This document shows positions 33,439 through 41,983 of a stretch of 64,000 nt of DNA, piece after piece (within the stretch, counting starts at the first letter, position 1; each line of letters begins with the position of its first letter). Source of the stretch: Luteolibacter sp. LG18 (lineage in GTDB: Bacteria; Verrucomicrobiota; Verrucomicrobiia; Verrucomicrobiales; Akkermansiaceae); NCBI RefSeq assembly GCF_036322585.1, contig NZ_AP024600.1, positions 3,100,001-3,164,000 on the forward strand. Reading direction: 5' to 3'. The translations under genes were made by a program, and so were the position numbers. Under the pieces are notes generated by a model that had not been told where the DNA came from, did not search any database, and saw nothing but the letters and a program-made list of their open reading frames with translations.

Positions 33439-33799
33439 GACGGCACGGATTTCCAGGCGGGGTGCGTTCGTTGCGATGAGCGCGTCCCGCTCCGTGGTCT
33501 CTGGAGGCGGGGTGAGTGCTGCGGACGGAATTCCCCGCTGGTGATCTCGGCGAGAGTATTCTGCCGTTTCCTCATTTGGTTTCCGTGGTAAGCGCGTGGA
33601 AGGCTTGTAGTTATTGGCCTTTCCGGCGTCGCAAACGTCCCATGATGCCCGTTCATCGTCGAAACGGATTTCCATGTTTACCAGTGATACTAGGGGGTGG
33701 GTTGGAGGAAGCGGAGGGTAGGGGGATGGTGCGAGGCATAGAGCTGGAATCCGAGCCCGCCCCTCGTGCCAGCGCCCCCGATCCCACCACACGACCACC
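33439..33799. other. Intergenic leader of PATR gene 2
   Basis: This 361-bp gap has no convincing gene. It holds an operator-like site at 33676-33690 and a weaker half-site-like sequence GGTTTCCGTGGTAAGC at 33578-33593. No clear terminator for the upstream PATR gene was found. Confidence 0.45.
33676..33690. promoter_or_regulatory. Operator-like palindrome, site B (GTTTACCAGTGATAC)
   Basis: This matches the pattern GTTACCASTGGTAAC with a few changes and lies 110 bp before the start of PATR gene 2. It shares TTACCAGTG exactly with site C upstream of PATR gene 3 and has the same arrangement as site A. Confidence 0.5.
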
Positions 33800-36700
33800 A
33801 TGAAACCCAAGCGCATCGCGTTCTCCCTCCTCACCACCTTCTCCCTGGCTTGCAGCCTGGTGCCCGCGGCACGCGCGGCGAACATCACCTTCACGCTCAC
33901 GCCGACCACCGGCACGTGGAGCACGGACACCTGGTCGACCGCGATCAACACGATCGCCGCCGGTGACATCGCGGAGAGCAACACGGTGGCCAGCACCAGC
34001 ACGGCGCTCGATACTCCGGTCACGCTCGGCCAGCTCCAGACCGGCACCACCGCCGGGGCGATCTGGTCCCTCACCGGCACCGCGAACACCATCACCCTGA
34101 ACGGCACCGGCCTGACCTCGAACGCCTTCGGAAACGCCGGCGTGGCCGCCATCGTTTCCCGCAATACCGGCGGAAACCTCACCGTCGCCCCGCCGCTGAG
34201 CTTCGGTGCCACGGTGCTCGACGCGGGCACGACCAGCACCGGCACGCTGACCCTTTCCGGCGGCCTCACCGCCACCGCGGCGCAGACGCTGAACATCCGC
34301 AACAACGGCACCGGCGGCACCACCATCTCCGGCCCGGTCGGTGCGACCGGCAGCGCGATTTCCATCGCGAACCGCGGCACCAGCACCGGTACCACGGTCA
34401 TTTCCGGCGCGCTCGGTGCGAACGTCGCCAGCGTCACCCAGAACAGCACCACCTCCGCGCTCACCCTTTCCGGCGCGAACGCCTCGTTCGTGGGTTCGGT
34501 CAGCGTGGTGACCGGCACGCTCAACACCGGCTCCACCGGCTCGCTCGGCGGAACCACCTCGCTCTCCCTCAATGGCGGCACCGCGATCAATGCCACGGTG
34601 GCTGGCGTGACCAGCGCGGGCAATCCCACCATCGCGCTCAACGGCAACGTCACCTACAACGGCAACACGCTGAACCTCGGCACCGGCGCGGTGACGCTCT
34701 CCGGCCTGAACGTCGGCATCATCACCAACTCGACGAACAACCTCACGATCGGCGGCAACATCAGCGGCTCCTCGTCGCTCACGAAGAACGCGCAGAGCAA
34801 CGGCTCCTTCACCAACATGGGCGCGCTGGTGCTCAATGGCACCAACTCCTACACCGGCGGCACCATCATCCAGCAGGGCCAGATCCAGTTCGGCTCCGCC
34901 GCCTCCATCCCCGCCACCGGCAGCGTGCTGCTCGCCCCGCTCGCCGTGAACTCGGTGAACTACGAGGGTGCCGCCGCGATCTTCAACTTCGGCTTCACCC
35001 AGACCGAGCTCAACAAGCTCTCCACCGCCTCCGTCGGCATCGCCGGTCTCGGCGCGAACAACGCCAGCGCGCTCGATTTCACGAACTACCCCACCGTCAG
35101 CCTCGGCACCCAGGGGAACTTCACCTACAGCGGCACGCTCACGCCGTGGTCGAACGGCACCACCGCCACCTACTATCTCGGTGGTAGCGGCAACCAGGCG
35201 GCGAACGCGAACAGCGTGCTCACCGTTTCCTCCGTGCTCGGAAACGCGGGCTCCATCGCCACCGGCCTCACCGTCGATCCCACCTTCGCGGGCTTCGGTC
35301 CGGGCAGCGTCACGCTCAACGCCGTGAACACCTACACCGGTGCCACCCGCGTGAACACCGGCACGCTGAAGCTGGACTTCGCGGGCAACGCGGGCAGCAA
35401 CACCAGCAACCTCATCTCCAGCAGCTCGGCGCTCACGCTCGCGAACTTCGGCACGCTCAACGTGGCGGGCAAGTCGGCGAACACCAACAGCCAGACCTTC
35501 GCCGGTCTCACCCTGGCGGGCAGCAATTCCACCATCAGCGCCACCCAGAACAGCGCCACCAGCCTGACCGCCGCCTTCGGCGTGATCTCCCGCACCTCCA
35601 ATGGCACGGTGACCTTCAGCTCGGTGCCCACCACCGGCGGCTTCACCACGACCAACGCGCTGGACTCGTCCGGCCTGCTCGGCGCGTGGGCCACCGTCGG
35701 CACCGGCACCGCCACCCGTTACGCCACCATCACCGGCGGCAACATCGCCGCCTACTCCGCGGGCACCGCCGCCGCCACCGCCGCGCTGCTCACCGATGTC
35801 ACCGGCCTGGTGAACTACGATCTCGCCGCCGGTGGCTCGCTTCCGGGCACCACCACGCTCTCCACCATCCGCTACACCGGCGCGGCCGGCAGCACCGACA
35901 TCGGCGCTTCCAACCTCACGCTCAATGGCGTGCTCAACGCCGGCACCGGCGCGGCCACCATCACCAGCAGCAGCACCGGCAGCGTGGTGATCGGATCCAC
36001 CAGGGACTTGGTGCTGAACTCCGCGAACGCCGCGATCTTCATCAACGCCCCGATCGTCGACAACGGCCTCGGTGCTTCCTCGGTGACCGTCACCGGCAAC
36101 AGCGGCACCCAATACGCCGTGTTCCAGAAGGCCAGCACCTACACCGGCGGCACCTTCATCAATGGCAACGTCGCCGTGCAAGCGGCCACCGGCGGCTTCG
36201 GCACCGGCACCGTCACCTTCAGCGGCGGCCAGCTCAATGCCGAGACCAACGCCATCACCATCGCCAACCCGCTGGTGTTCACCCAGGGCACCTCGACCAC
36301 GCTCAATCCCAACAACCAGAGCCTCACCCTCACCGGCGCGGTCACCGGCACGGGCACCATGTTCGTCGGCGACGGCGGCTCGTTCAGCTCGCTCATCCTG
36401 AGCTCGGACATGAGCGGCTTCAACGGCACCATCATCTTCAACGCTGGTGGCAACAACGGTGACAACTTCCAGATGGGGAACACTTCGGCGGCGAACAACA
36501 ACCTCTCCCGCACCACCGTCATCGGCCTGAACGCCGGCACCCGCCGCTGGAACCTCGGCTCGGCTCCCTGCCTCCAGGTCGGCGCGCTCTCCGGCTCGCT
36601 GACCCTGATCACCGGCGGCACCCTCCAGGTGGGCGCGCTGAACACCGACACCAGCTTCGGCGGCGGCACCGCCAGCAACATGGCCTACACCAAGGTCGGC

Positions 36701-38701
36701 ACCGGCACCTGGACGCTCAATGGCTCCGGCGGCATGGGCAACACCGGCGTCGCCGTGAACAACGGCGTCCTCCGCGTGGACGAGAGCAGCATGGGCACGC
36801 CCACCAACTTCCTGACCTCCTCCGGCCTCACCTTCAACGGCGGCACCTTCCAGCTCTTCGGCAAGGGCTCCGCCGCGCAGAACAGCTCGCAGGCCTTCAG
36901 CGCCACCACCGTCAATCCCGGTGCCTCCACCCTCCGCGTGGAAGCCAACGGCGGCCTCGGCACCGTGGCCACGCTCGCCAACATCAACCGCACCACCACC
37001 GTCGGCGTGAACGGCGGCGGCACCCTGGACTTCATCCTGCCCTCCGGCACCCAGAGCGCCAGCAACGGCATCACCACCACCTCCACCGCCAGCGTGCTCG
37101 GCGGCATCATGGTCCAGGCCAATACCAACTCGGTGGCCTACGCCACGGTGAACGCCACCGATTGGGCCGCGCTGAGCGGCAACAACGTCGTGGCCTACAC
37201 CGGCTACTCCGCGGGCTTCACCGGAAACGGCGAGATCGGAGCGGGCGCCTCCGCCACCGCCGCTACCGCGAACTCCGTCCGCTTCGCTACCGATGCCGCC
37301 ACGCTCACCCTGAGCGGCGCGAACCAGATCATCACCGGCGGCGTGCTCGTGACCTCCACGGTTTCCACCGGCGCCCTCATCACCGGCGGCACCCTCACCA
37401 CCGGCGGCGGCCGCGAGTTCGTCTTCATCGACCACGGCAAGCTCACCGTCGACTCCCAGCTCGTCAACAACGCCGGTGGCTCCACCATGCTGACGAAGAG
37501 CGGCGGCGGCACGCTGACCCTCACCAATGCCGCCAACGCCCACAGCGGCATCAACTACCTCACCGGCGGCGTGCTCAACATCGCCGCCGCGGGCGTCCTC
37601 GGCACCAGCACCGCTGCGAACGCGATCAGCTTCAATGGCGGCACGCTCCAGCTCGGCGCGTCCGGCATCGACCTCAGCGGAAAGGGCATCAACCTCGGCT
37701 ACAAGGGCGGCACGATCGACACCAATGGCTTCGCCACCACCTACGGCGGCGTGATCGCCAGCTCCCAGGCGGTGACCGGCACCACCAGTGAAAACACCGG
37801 CGGCCAGTTCACCTTCACCAAGACCGGTGCGGGCACCCTCCTGCTCACCGGCACCCAGACCTACTCCGGTGCCACCTCGGTGACCGGCGGCGAACTGGAC
37901 GTGGATGGCAGCCTCGCCGCGGCCAGCGCCGTCACCGTGGCCACCGGCGGCAAGCTGGGTGGCAACGGCACCGTCGCCGGCAAGGTGACCGCCGCGGGCA
38001 CCATCGCCCCGGGTGGCACCAGCGCGGCCGGCACCCTCACCGCCGGTGCCACCACCCTGACCGGCACCCTCGCCATCGAGGTGAACGGCGGCAGCGCCGA
38101 CGCCCTCCAGGTGAACGGCAACTTCGACATCACCGGCGCCACCTTGAGCGTGTCCCTGCTCGGCGGCGGCTTCACCGCCCCGTCCTACACCATCGCCCAA
38201 TACACCGGCACCCTCACCGGCACCTTCGCCTCCGTGCCCGTCGGCTACGCCGTGGCCTACAACGCTGGTATCGGCGGCAACCAGATCGTGCTCACCCAGG
38301 TGGCGGGCTACGATACCTGGGCCTCCGGCGCGGGCCTCACGGTCTTGAACAACGGCTTGTCCGACGATCCGGACCACGACGGTATCCCGAACCTGCTGGA
38401 ATACATCCTCGGCGGCAACCCGCTGGTTTCCTCCAGCGCCCCGCTTCCGGTCCGCAGCGAGAACGCCACCAACGTCCTGCTCACCTTCAAGCGCAGCGAC
38501 GCCTCCGAAGGTGACACCACCCTGAAGGCCCAGTGGAGCACCAACCTCTCCACCTGGACGGACATCGCCATCGGTGCCTCCAGCTCCAGCGGCGTCACGG
38601 TCACCGAGAACGGCTCCGCCGACGATGACGTGGTCGTCTCCGTGCCGAAGTCCAATGCCGTGGGCGGCAAACTCTTCGTCCGCCTCAAGGCCACGAAGTA
38701 A
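33800..38701 (+). CDS. Autotransporter-associated beta-strand repeat (PATR) surface protein 2
   Basis: At 1633 residues this is the largest product in the window. It has a signal peptide (MKPKRIAFSLLTTFSLACSL, then PAARAA), a very long beta-helix of PATR-type repeats (KTGAGTLLLTGTQTYSGATS, LVLNGTNSYTGGTIIQQG) and the same C-terminal module as PATR protein 1 (DPDHDGIPNLLEYILGGNPL, STNLSTWTDIAIG, FVRLKATK). From about residue 1370 the segment GGELDVDGSLAAASAVTV to LTQVAG aligns closely with PATR protein 1, while most of the central part does not, so the tail and last repeats were duplicated or are conserved. No catalytic motif is visible. Expected outside the cell; how it crosses or attaches to the outer membrane is not evident. 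Confidence 0.88.
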   Translation: MKPKRIAFSLLTTFSLACSLVPAARAANITFTLTPTTGTWSTDTWSTAINTIAAGDIAESNTVASTSTALDTPVTLGQLQTGTTAGAIWSLTGTANTITLNGTGLTSNAFGNAGVAAIVSRNTGGNLTVAPPLSFGATVLDAGTTSTGTLTLSGGLTATAAQTLNIRNNGTGGTTISGPVGATGSAISIANRGTSTGTTVISGALGANVASVTQNSTTSALTLSGANASFVGSVSVVTGTLNTGSTGSLGGTTSLSLNGGTAINATVAGVTSAGNPTIALNGNVTYNGNTLNLGTGAVTLSGLNVGIITNSTNNLTIGGNISGSSSLTKNAQSNGSFTNMGALVLNGTNSYTGGTIIQQGQIQFGSAASIPATGSVLLAPLAVNSVNYEGAAAIFNFGFTQTELNKLSTASVGIAGLGANNASALDFTNYPTVSLGTQGNFTYSGTLTPWSNGTTATYYLGGSGNQAANANSVLTVSSVLGNAGSIATGLTVDPTFAGFGPGSVTLNAVNTYTGATRVNTGTLKLDFAGNAGSNTSNLISSSSALTLANFGTLNVAGKSANTNSQTFAGLTLAGSNSTISATQNSATSLTAAFGVISRTSNGTVTFSSVPTTGGFTTTNALDSSGLLGAWATVGTGTATRYATITGGNIAAYSAGTAAATAALLTDVTGLVNYDLAAGGSLPGTTTLSTIRYTGAAGSTDIGASNLTLNGVLNAGTGAATITSSSTGSVVIGSTRDLVLNSANAAIFINAPIVDNGLGASSVTVTGNSGTQYAVFQKASTYTGGTFINGNVAVQAATGGFGTGTVTFSGGQLNAETNAITIANPLVFTQGTSTTLNPNNQSLTLTGAVTGTGTMFVGDGGSFSSLILSSDMSGFNGTIIFNAGGNNGDNFQMGNTSAANNNLSRTTVIGLNAGTRRWNLGSAPCLQVGALSGSLTLITGGTLQVGALNTDTSFGGGTASNMAYTKVGTGTWTLNGSGGMGNTGVAVNNGVLRVDESSMGTPTNFLTSSGLTFNGGTFQLFGKGSAAQNSSQAFSATTVNPGASTLRVEANGGLGTVATLANINRTTTVGVNGGGTLDFILPSGTQSASNGITTTSTASVLGGIMVQANTNSVAYATVNATDWAALSGNNVVAYTGYSAGFTGNGEIGAGASATAATANSVRFATDAATLTLSGANQIITGGVLVTSTVSTGALITGGTLTTGGGREFVFIDHGKLTVDSQLVNNAGGSTMLTKSGGGTLTLTNAANAHSGINYLTGGVLNIAAAGVLGTSTAANAISFNGGTLQLGASGIDLSGKGINLGYKGGTIDTNGFATTYGGVIASSQAVTGTTSENTGGQFTFTKTGAGTLLLTGTQTYSGATSVTGGELDVDGSLAAASAVTVATGGKLGGNGTVAGKVTAAGTIAPGGTSAAGTLTAGATTLTGTLAIEVNGGSADALQVNGNFDITGATLSVSLLGGGFTAPSYTIAQYTGTLTGTFASVPVGYAVAYNAGIGGNQIVLTQVAGYDTWASGAGLTVLNNGLSDDPDHDGIPNLLEYILGGNPLVSSSAPLPVRSENATNVLLTFKRSDASEGDTTLKAQWSTNLSTWTDIAIGASSSSGVTVTENGSADDDVVVSVPKSNAVGGKLFVRLKATK

Positions 38702-38750
38702 GCCAGGGACCCGGGGCCTTTCCGTCCCGTTTCCTCGATGTGAAGGCGCG

Positions 38751-38781
38751 CGGGGTGCCCCTCTCCAAGGGGGGCACCCCG
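38751..38781 (+). terminator. Strong hairpin after PATR gene 2
   Basis: A GC stem (GGGGTGCCCC paired with GGGGCACCCC, loop TCTCCAAG with an extra G) lies 50 bp after the stop codon. There is no T run, so it may block exonucleases or act as an attenuator rather than a classical terminator. Confidence 0.5.
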
Positions 38782-38905
38782 TGTCGTATGGTGGCTCTTC
38801 TCCACGTGGCCACGTTCGGGAGAACGTGGGCGGTGAAGATCCGCCAACACCCCCGCACCTCCGGTCCGCGTTATAGGCGCCGGGGTGAATCGGCAATCCA
38901 CCCAG

Positions 38906-39104
38906 CCCCAACGGGGCGTCATGTGACAGCCCGGGGCATCGCCCCGGGGACTGGACGTGGATGGCGACGAGCCCTGTAAGGGCGGAATGACGGGGGCAAA
39001 CGGCATCATCGCCAGCATTCCGCCCTTACAGGACTCGGTCCTTTCCTCCCTCGTGCCCCCAGGGCGATGCCCTGGGCTGTCACATGACGCCCCGTTGGGG
39101 CTGA
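38906..39104. repeat. Inverted-repeat element (about 200 bp) before PATR gene 3
   Basis: The outer arms (CAGCCCCAACGGGGCGTCAT and onward at 38906-38946, and its reverse complement at about 39063-39104) match over about 40 bp with one or two mismatches. Inner arms (CCCTGTAAGGGCGGAAT near 38970 and ATTCCGCCCTTACAGG near 39018) pair again around a short centre. Each outer arm also contains its own small GC palindrome (CCCGGGGCATCGCCCCGGGG). It has no coding content and is probably a non-autonomous mobile repeat. Confidence 0.85.
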
Positions 39105-39176
39105 CCATGCCGCCGATGGTTGTGGAAGCCGATGTTGCGGAGGGTGTCTTCCGGGGCAGCCGGGTGACGGGGCCAC

Positions 39177-39192
39177 GGTTACCAGTGGCACC
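39177..39192. promoter_or_regulatory. Operator-like palindrome, site C (GGTTACCAGTGGCACC)
   Basis: This differs at only two positions from the ideal palindrome GGTTACCASTGGTAACC over its length and lies 91 bp before the start of PATR gene 3. It is the third site of this pattern, each in front of a PATR gene. Confidence 0.55.
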
Positions 39193-39282
39193 GCGTGGAG
39201 GCTCGGTGGTGGCGGATGTTTTCCATAGTCCAATGAGGGTCACGGCGGTGATCGCCGTTGGCAGGATTTCTCCCTCGTTCCG

Positions 39283-41655
39283 ATGAAGCTGAAACGTTTC
39301 CTTCCGGCCCTGCTGGGCTCCACCGTGGTGCTCTCCCCCCTGGCCGCGTCCGCCGCGAGCCAGTACTTCGACACCACCAATGCCAGCGGCCTCACCGCCG
39401 GAACGGCTACCTGGGACACGGGCGTCACCGCCGCGTGGGCGAACAGCGCCGCACCGGGTACGGCGTCTCCAGTAGTTTGGATCGCCGGGAGCGACGCGTT
39501 CTTCCAGACCGGCGGCACGAACACCGTGACCGTCAGCGGCACGGTGGATGCGAACTCGCTCACCCAGACGGTGAACGGCACCGCCACCACCATCGGCGGC
39601 GGTACCCTCCAGATCGGCGCGGGCGGCGTGGCGAACACCGGCAACCAAACGCTCGTCCTGAACTCCGCCATCACCCTGACCGCGGGCCAGGCCTGGAACG
39701 CCGCCAGCGCGATCACCGTGGGCGGCGCGATCGGCGGCACCGGCTTCGGCATCACGAAGAACGGCACCGGCGCGCTCACCTTCTCCGCCGGGAACGGCTA
39801 CACCGGCGCGACCTCGGTGGCCAATGGCAACCTCACCCTCGCGGCCGCGGGCGGCACCATCGCCAACTCCGACCTGACCATCGGCACCGGCACCGGCACG
39901 GGAAACAACGTCTCGTTCACCATCGCCGCGCCGACTGCCGCCGGCTCGGTCCAGCGGACCAAGAGCCTGTCATGGAACGGCGGCGTGCTGGGCGGCAACA
40001 ACGGCAGCGCCTTCGTGGTGAATGGATCGTCGGCTGGAAACACCATCGAGAACTTCGGCGTCCTCACGCTCTCCTCCGGCGTGCTGCGCGGCTCGGTGGC
40101 GGCGAACGCGGCGTCCAACACCCGGCTCGTGTTCGACAGCGCCAGCCGCTCGGCCGGCACCACGCTCTACCTCGGCCGCAGCACCACCGCCATCGGCGGC
40201 AGCACGATCGCCAGCCAGACCGCGAACACGGCGAACGTCGTCTTCACCACCGCGCCCGCGCTGTCCGGAAACGGCGGCACCGGCACCAGCGTCAGCATCG
40301 TTCCGTGGGCGGATGTCGGCACCGTGCTGGCCACCTACGATGCCACCAATGGCCTGCGCGCGCTGAACACCTCCACCGAAATGGCCACCCTGGCCAGCGG
40401 TATGAGCCTCGGCACCGGCACCGCCGGCCAGAACGCGAAGGTCTCCGCGAACACCTCGCTGGCCGCGGACACCACCGTCAACTCGCTCTACGGCACCGGA
40501 GGCACCGTCAGCTTCGGCTCGGACGCCACGCGGCTCAACGTGTCCAGCGGCGCGATCCTCGCCAGCGTCGGCTTCACGATCGGCTCCGGCACCGCGGGCG
40601 GAAACGGCATCGTCGATTTCAAGACCGCCGAGGGCCACATCTTCGTCGAGAACACCCGCACGCTCACCGTCAACAGCGCCATCGCCGGCTCCGGCGGACT
40701 CACCGTCTACCTGGACAATTTCAACGCCAGCTCCGCCAACCTCGTCCTGGCCGGGGCGAACACCTACACCGGGGTCACCACCTTCTCGGGGAACAATGCC
40801 GCGCTCACCGTGCGCCTCACCCACTCGCTGGCGCTGCAGAACACCACGCTCGATTACAACAACTACGGCGCCTCTCTCTCCTTCGGCAATGGCGGCACCA
40901 CCGGCCAGACCGCCTACACCTTCGGCGGGCTGAAAGGCGCGCAGGGGATCACGCTGGCGAACAACAACACCACCGCCGCCGCCGTGGCCCTCACCGTGGG
41001 CGGCAATGGCGACACCACCACCTACAGCGGCAACCTGCAGAACGGCTCCGGCGGGGCCGCCGGTGGCAGCCTGGTGAAGACCGGCACCGGCACGCTCACC
41101 CTTTCCGGCACGAACACCTACTCCGGCGGCACCACCGTGTCCGCGGGCGGGCTCCGTGCCGCGAACGTCTCGGCCGTCGGCACCGGCCCGGTGTTGGTCA
41201 ATGGCGGCTCGCTCACCACCGCGGTGGCGAATCTCGGCACCGGCGCGCTCACCTTGCAGTCCGGATCGATCTCCGCGAACGATGCCGCCACCGGCACCTT
41301 CACCCTGGGCGTGAACCAGGCCTTCACCATGAGCGGCGGCACGCTGGCGCTCTCGTTCGCCTCCGCCTCCAGCTACGACCAGATCCTCGGCAGCGGCACC
41401 GGCACCTTCTCGTTGACCGGTGGCAATCTCGACCTGACCAACTCGGTCACCGACTACACCGCCAGCTATCAGGTTCTCAGCGGCTTTGCCTCCGGCTCCT
41501 CCAGCGGGATCAGCATCATCAACTACAACACCGCGAACTACCTCGCGAACCTCAGCAATTCCGGCCTGCTCACCTTCACCGCTGTCCCGGAGCCCGGCAC
41601 CTGCCTCCTTGGCGGGCTGGCCACGCTGCTCCTCCTCCGCCGCAGGCGTCAGTAG
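39283..41655 (+). CDS. PATR surface protein 3 with PEP-CTERM sorting signal
   Basis: The 790-residue protein has a signal peptide (MKLKRFLPALLGSTVVLSPL, then AASAA), PATR beta-strand repeats (KTGTGTLTLSGTNTYSGGTT, LVLAGANTYTGVTTFSG) and a classical PEP-CTERM tail: VPEPGT, a hydrophobic helix (CLLGGLATLLLLR) and a basic end (RRRRQ). PEP-CTERM proteins are processed and surface-displayed by an exosortase, usually in exopolysaccharide-producing bacteria. This makes it different from PATR proteins 1 and 2 and the PATR metalloprotease, which end in another module. The exosortase is not in this window. The TAG stop codon is part of a GTAG hairpin repeat. Confidence 0.92.
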   Translation: MKLKRFLPALLGSTVVLSPLAASAASQYFDTTNASGLTAGTATWDTGVTAAWANSAAPGTASPVVWIAGSDAFFQTGGTNTVTVSGTVDANSLTQTVNGTATTIGGGTLQIGAGGVANTGNQTLVLNSAITLTAGQAWNAASAITVGGAIGGTGFGITKNGTGALTFSAGNGYTGATSVANGNLTLAAAGGTIANSDLTIGTGTGTGNNVSFTIAAPTAAGSVQRTKSLSWNGGVLGGNNGSAFVVNGSSAGNTIENFGVLTLSSGVLRGSVAANAASNTRLVFDSASRSAGTTLYLGRSTTAIGGSTIASQTANTANVVFTTAPALSGNGGTGTSVSIVPWADVGTVLATYDATNGLRALNTSTEMATLASGMSLGTGTAGQNAKVSANTSLAADTTVNSLYGTGGTVSFGSDATRLNVSSGAILASVGFTIGSGTAGGNGIVDFKTAEGHIFVENTRTLTVNSAIAGSGGLTVYLDNFNASSANLVLAGANTYTGVTTFSGNNAALTVRLTHSLALQNTTLDYNNYGASLSFGNGGTTGQTAYTFGGLKGAQGITLANNNTTAAAVALTVGGNGDTTTYSGNLQNGSGGAAGGSLVKTGTGTLTLSGTNTYSGGTTVSAGGLRAANVSAVGTGPVLVNGGSLTTAVANLGTGALTLQSGSISANDAATGTFTLGVNQAFTMSGGTLALSFASASSYDQILGSGTGTFSLTGGNLDLTNSVTDYTASYQVLSGFASGSSSGISIINYNTANYLANLSNSGLLTFTAVPEPGTCLLGGLATLLLLRRRRQ

Positions 41656-41676
41656 CACAAGCATTCCTGCTTGTGG
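41652..41676 (+). repeat. GTAG hairpin overlapping a stop codon (CACAAGCA stem)
   Basis: GTAG at 41652-41655 is followed by CACAAGCA-TTCC-TGCTTGTG, a perfect 8-bp stem with a four-base loop. The TAG of the PATR 3 gene is the last three bases of GTAG. An identical hairpin sits at the end of the SGNH gene (44557-44580). Confidence 0.9.
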
Positions 41677-41847
41677 GAGGGAAGACTCGCGAACGTCCTC
41701 GCACGTTCAGTCCGCCGCGAATCTTCCCCGCACGCAAGGCAGGAGCCTCGCGCCACCTGGAAAATTTTCTCGCGAACTTATCCCCGGGAAACGAAAAATT
41801 ACCCGCTGGGAATGTCGCGGGCGTCCGTGGCGTTACGGAGCTTGATC

Positions 41848-41863
41848 TAGAACATTTGTTCTA
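41848..41863. promoter_or_regulatory. 16-bp palindrome upstream of glmM (TAGAACATTTGTTCTA)
   Basis: TAGAACA and TGTTCTA flank TT, 121 bp before the glmM start. GAAC-N4-GTTC is the layout of LexA boxes in Gram-positive bacteria. The motif published for Verrucomicrobia is TGTTC-N4-GAACA, so assignment to LexA is doubtful. It may be an operator for another repressor or simply a palindrome. Confidence 0.35.
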
Positions 41864-41983
41864 CCCCAATCGTTTTGTGGTCCCACCCGCGGGCCGGTAG
41901 TATTTCCGTCCCTGAGGTCTAGCCATCCGCGGATTGCTCCGCGCGGAAGGCCTCGCTCCCCGCCGAAGAATTGCATTGGAATT

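Noticed and set aside
33653-38911. A 1752-codon open frame antisense to PATR gene 2, and similar long antisense frames over cassette A, PATR 1 and PATR 3
   Set aside because: High GC and strongly biased third positions remove stop codons on the opposite strand. The products are low-complexity Gly/Ala/Arg/Val/His-rich and match no fold, while the sense frames have clear domains and signals.
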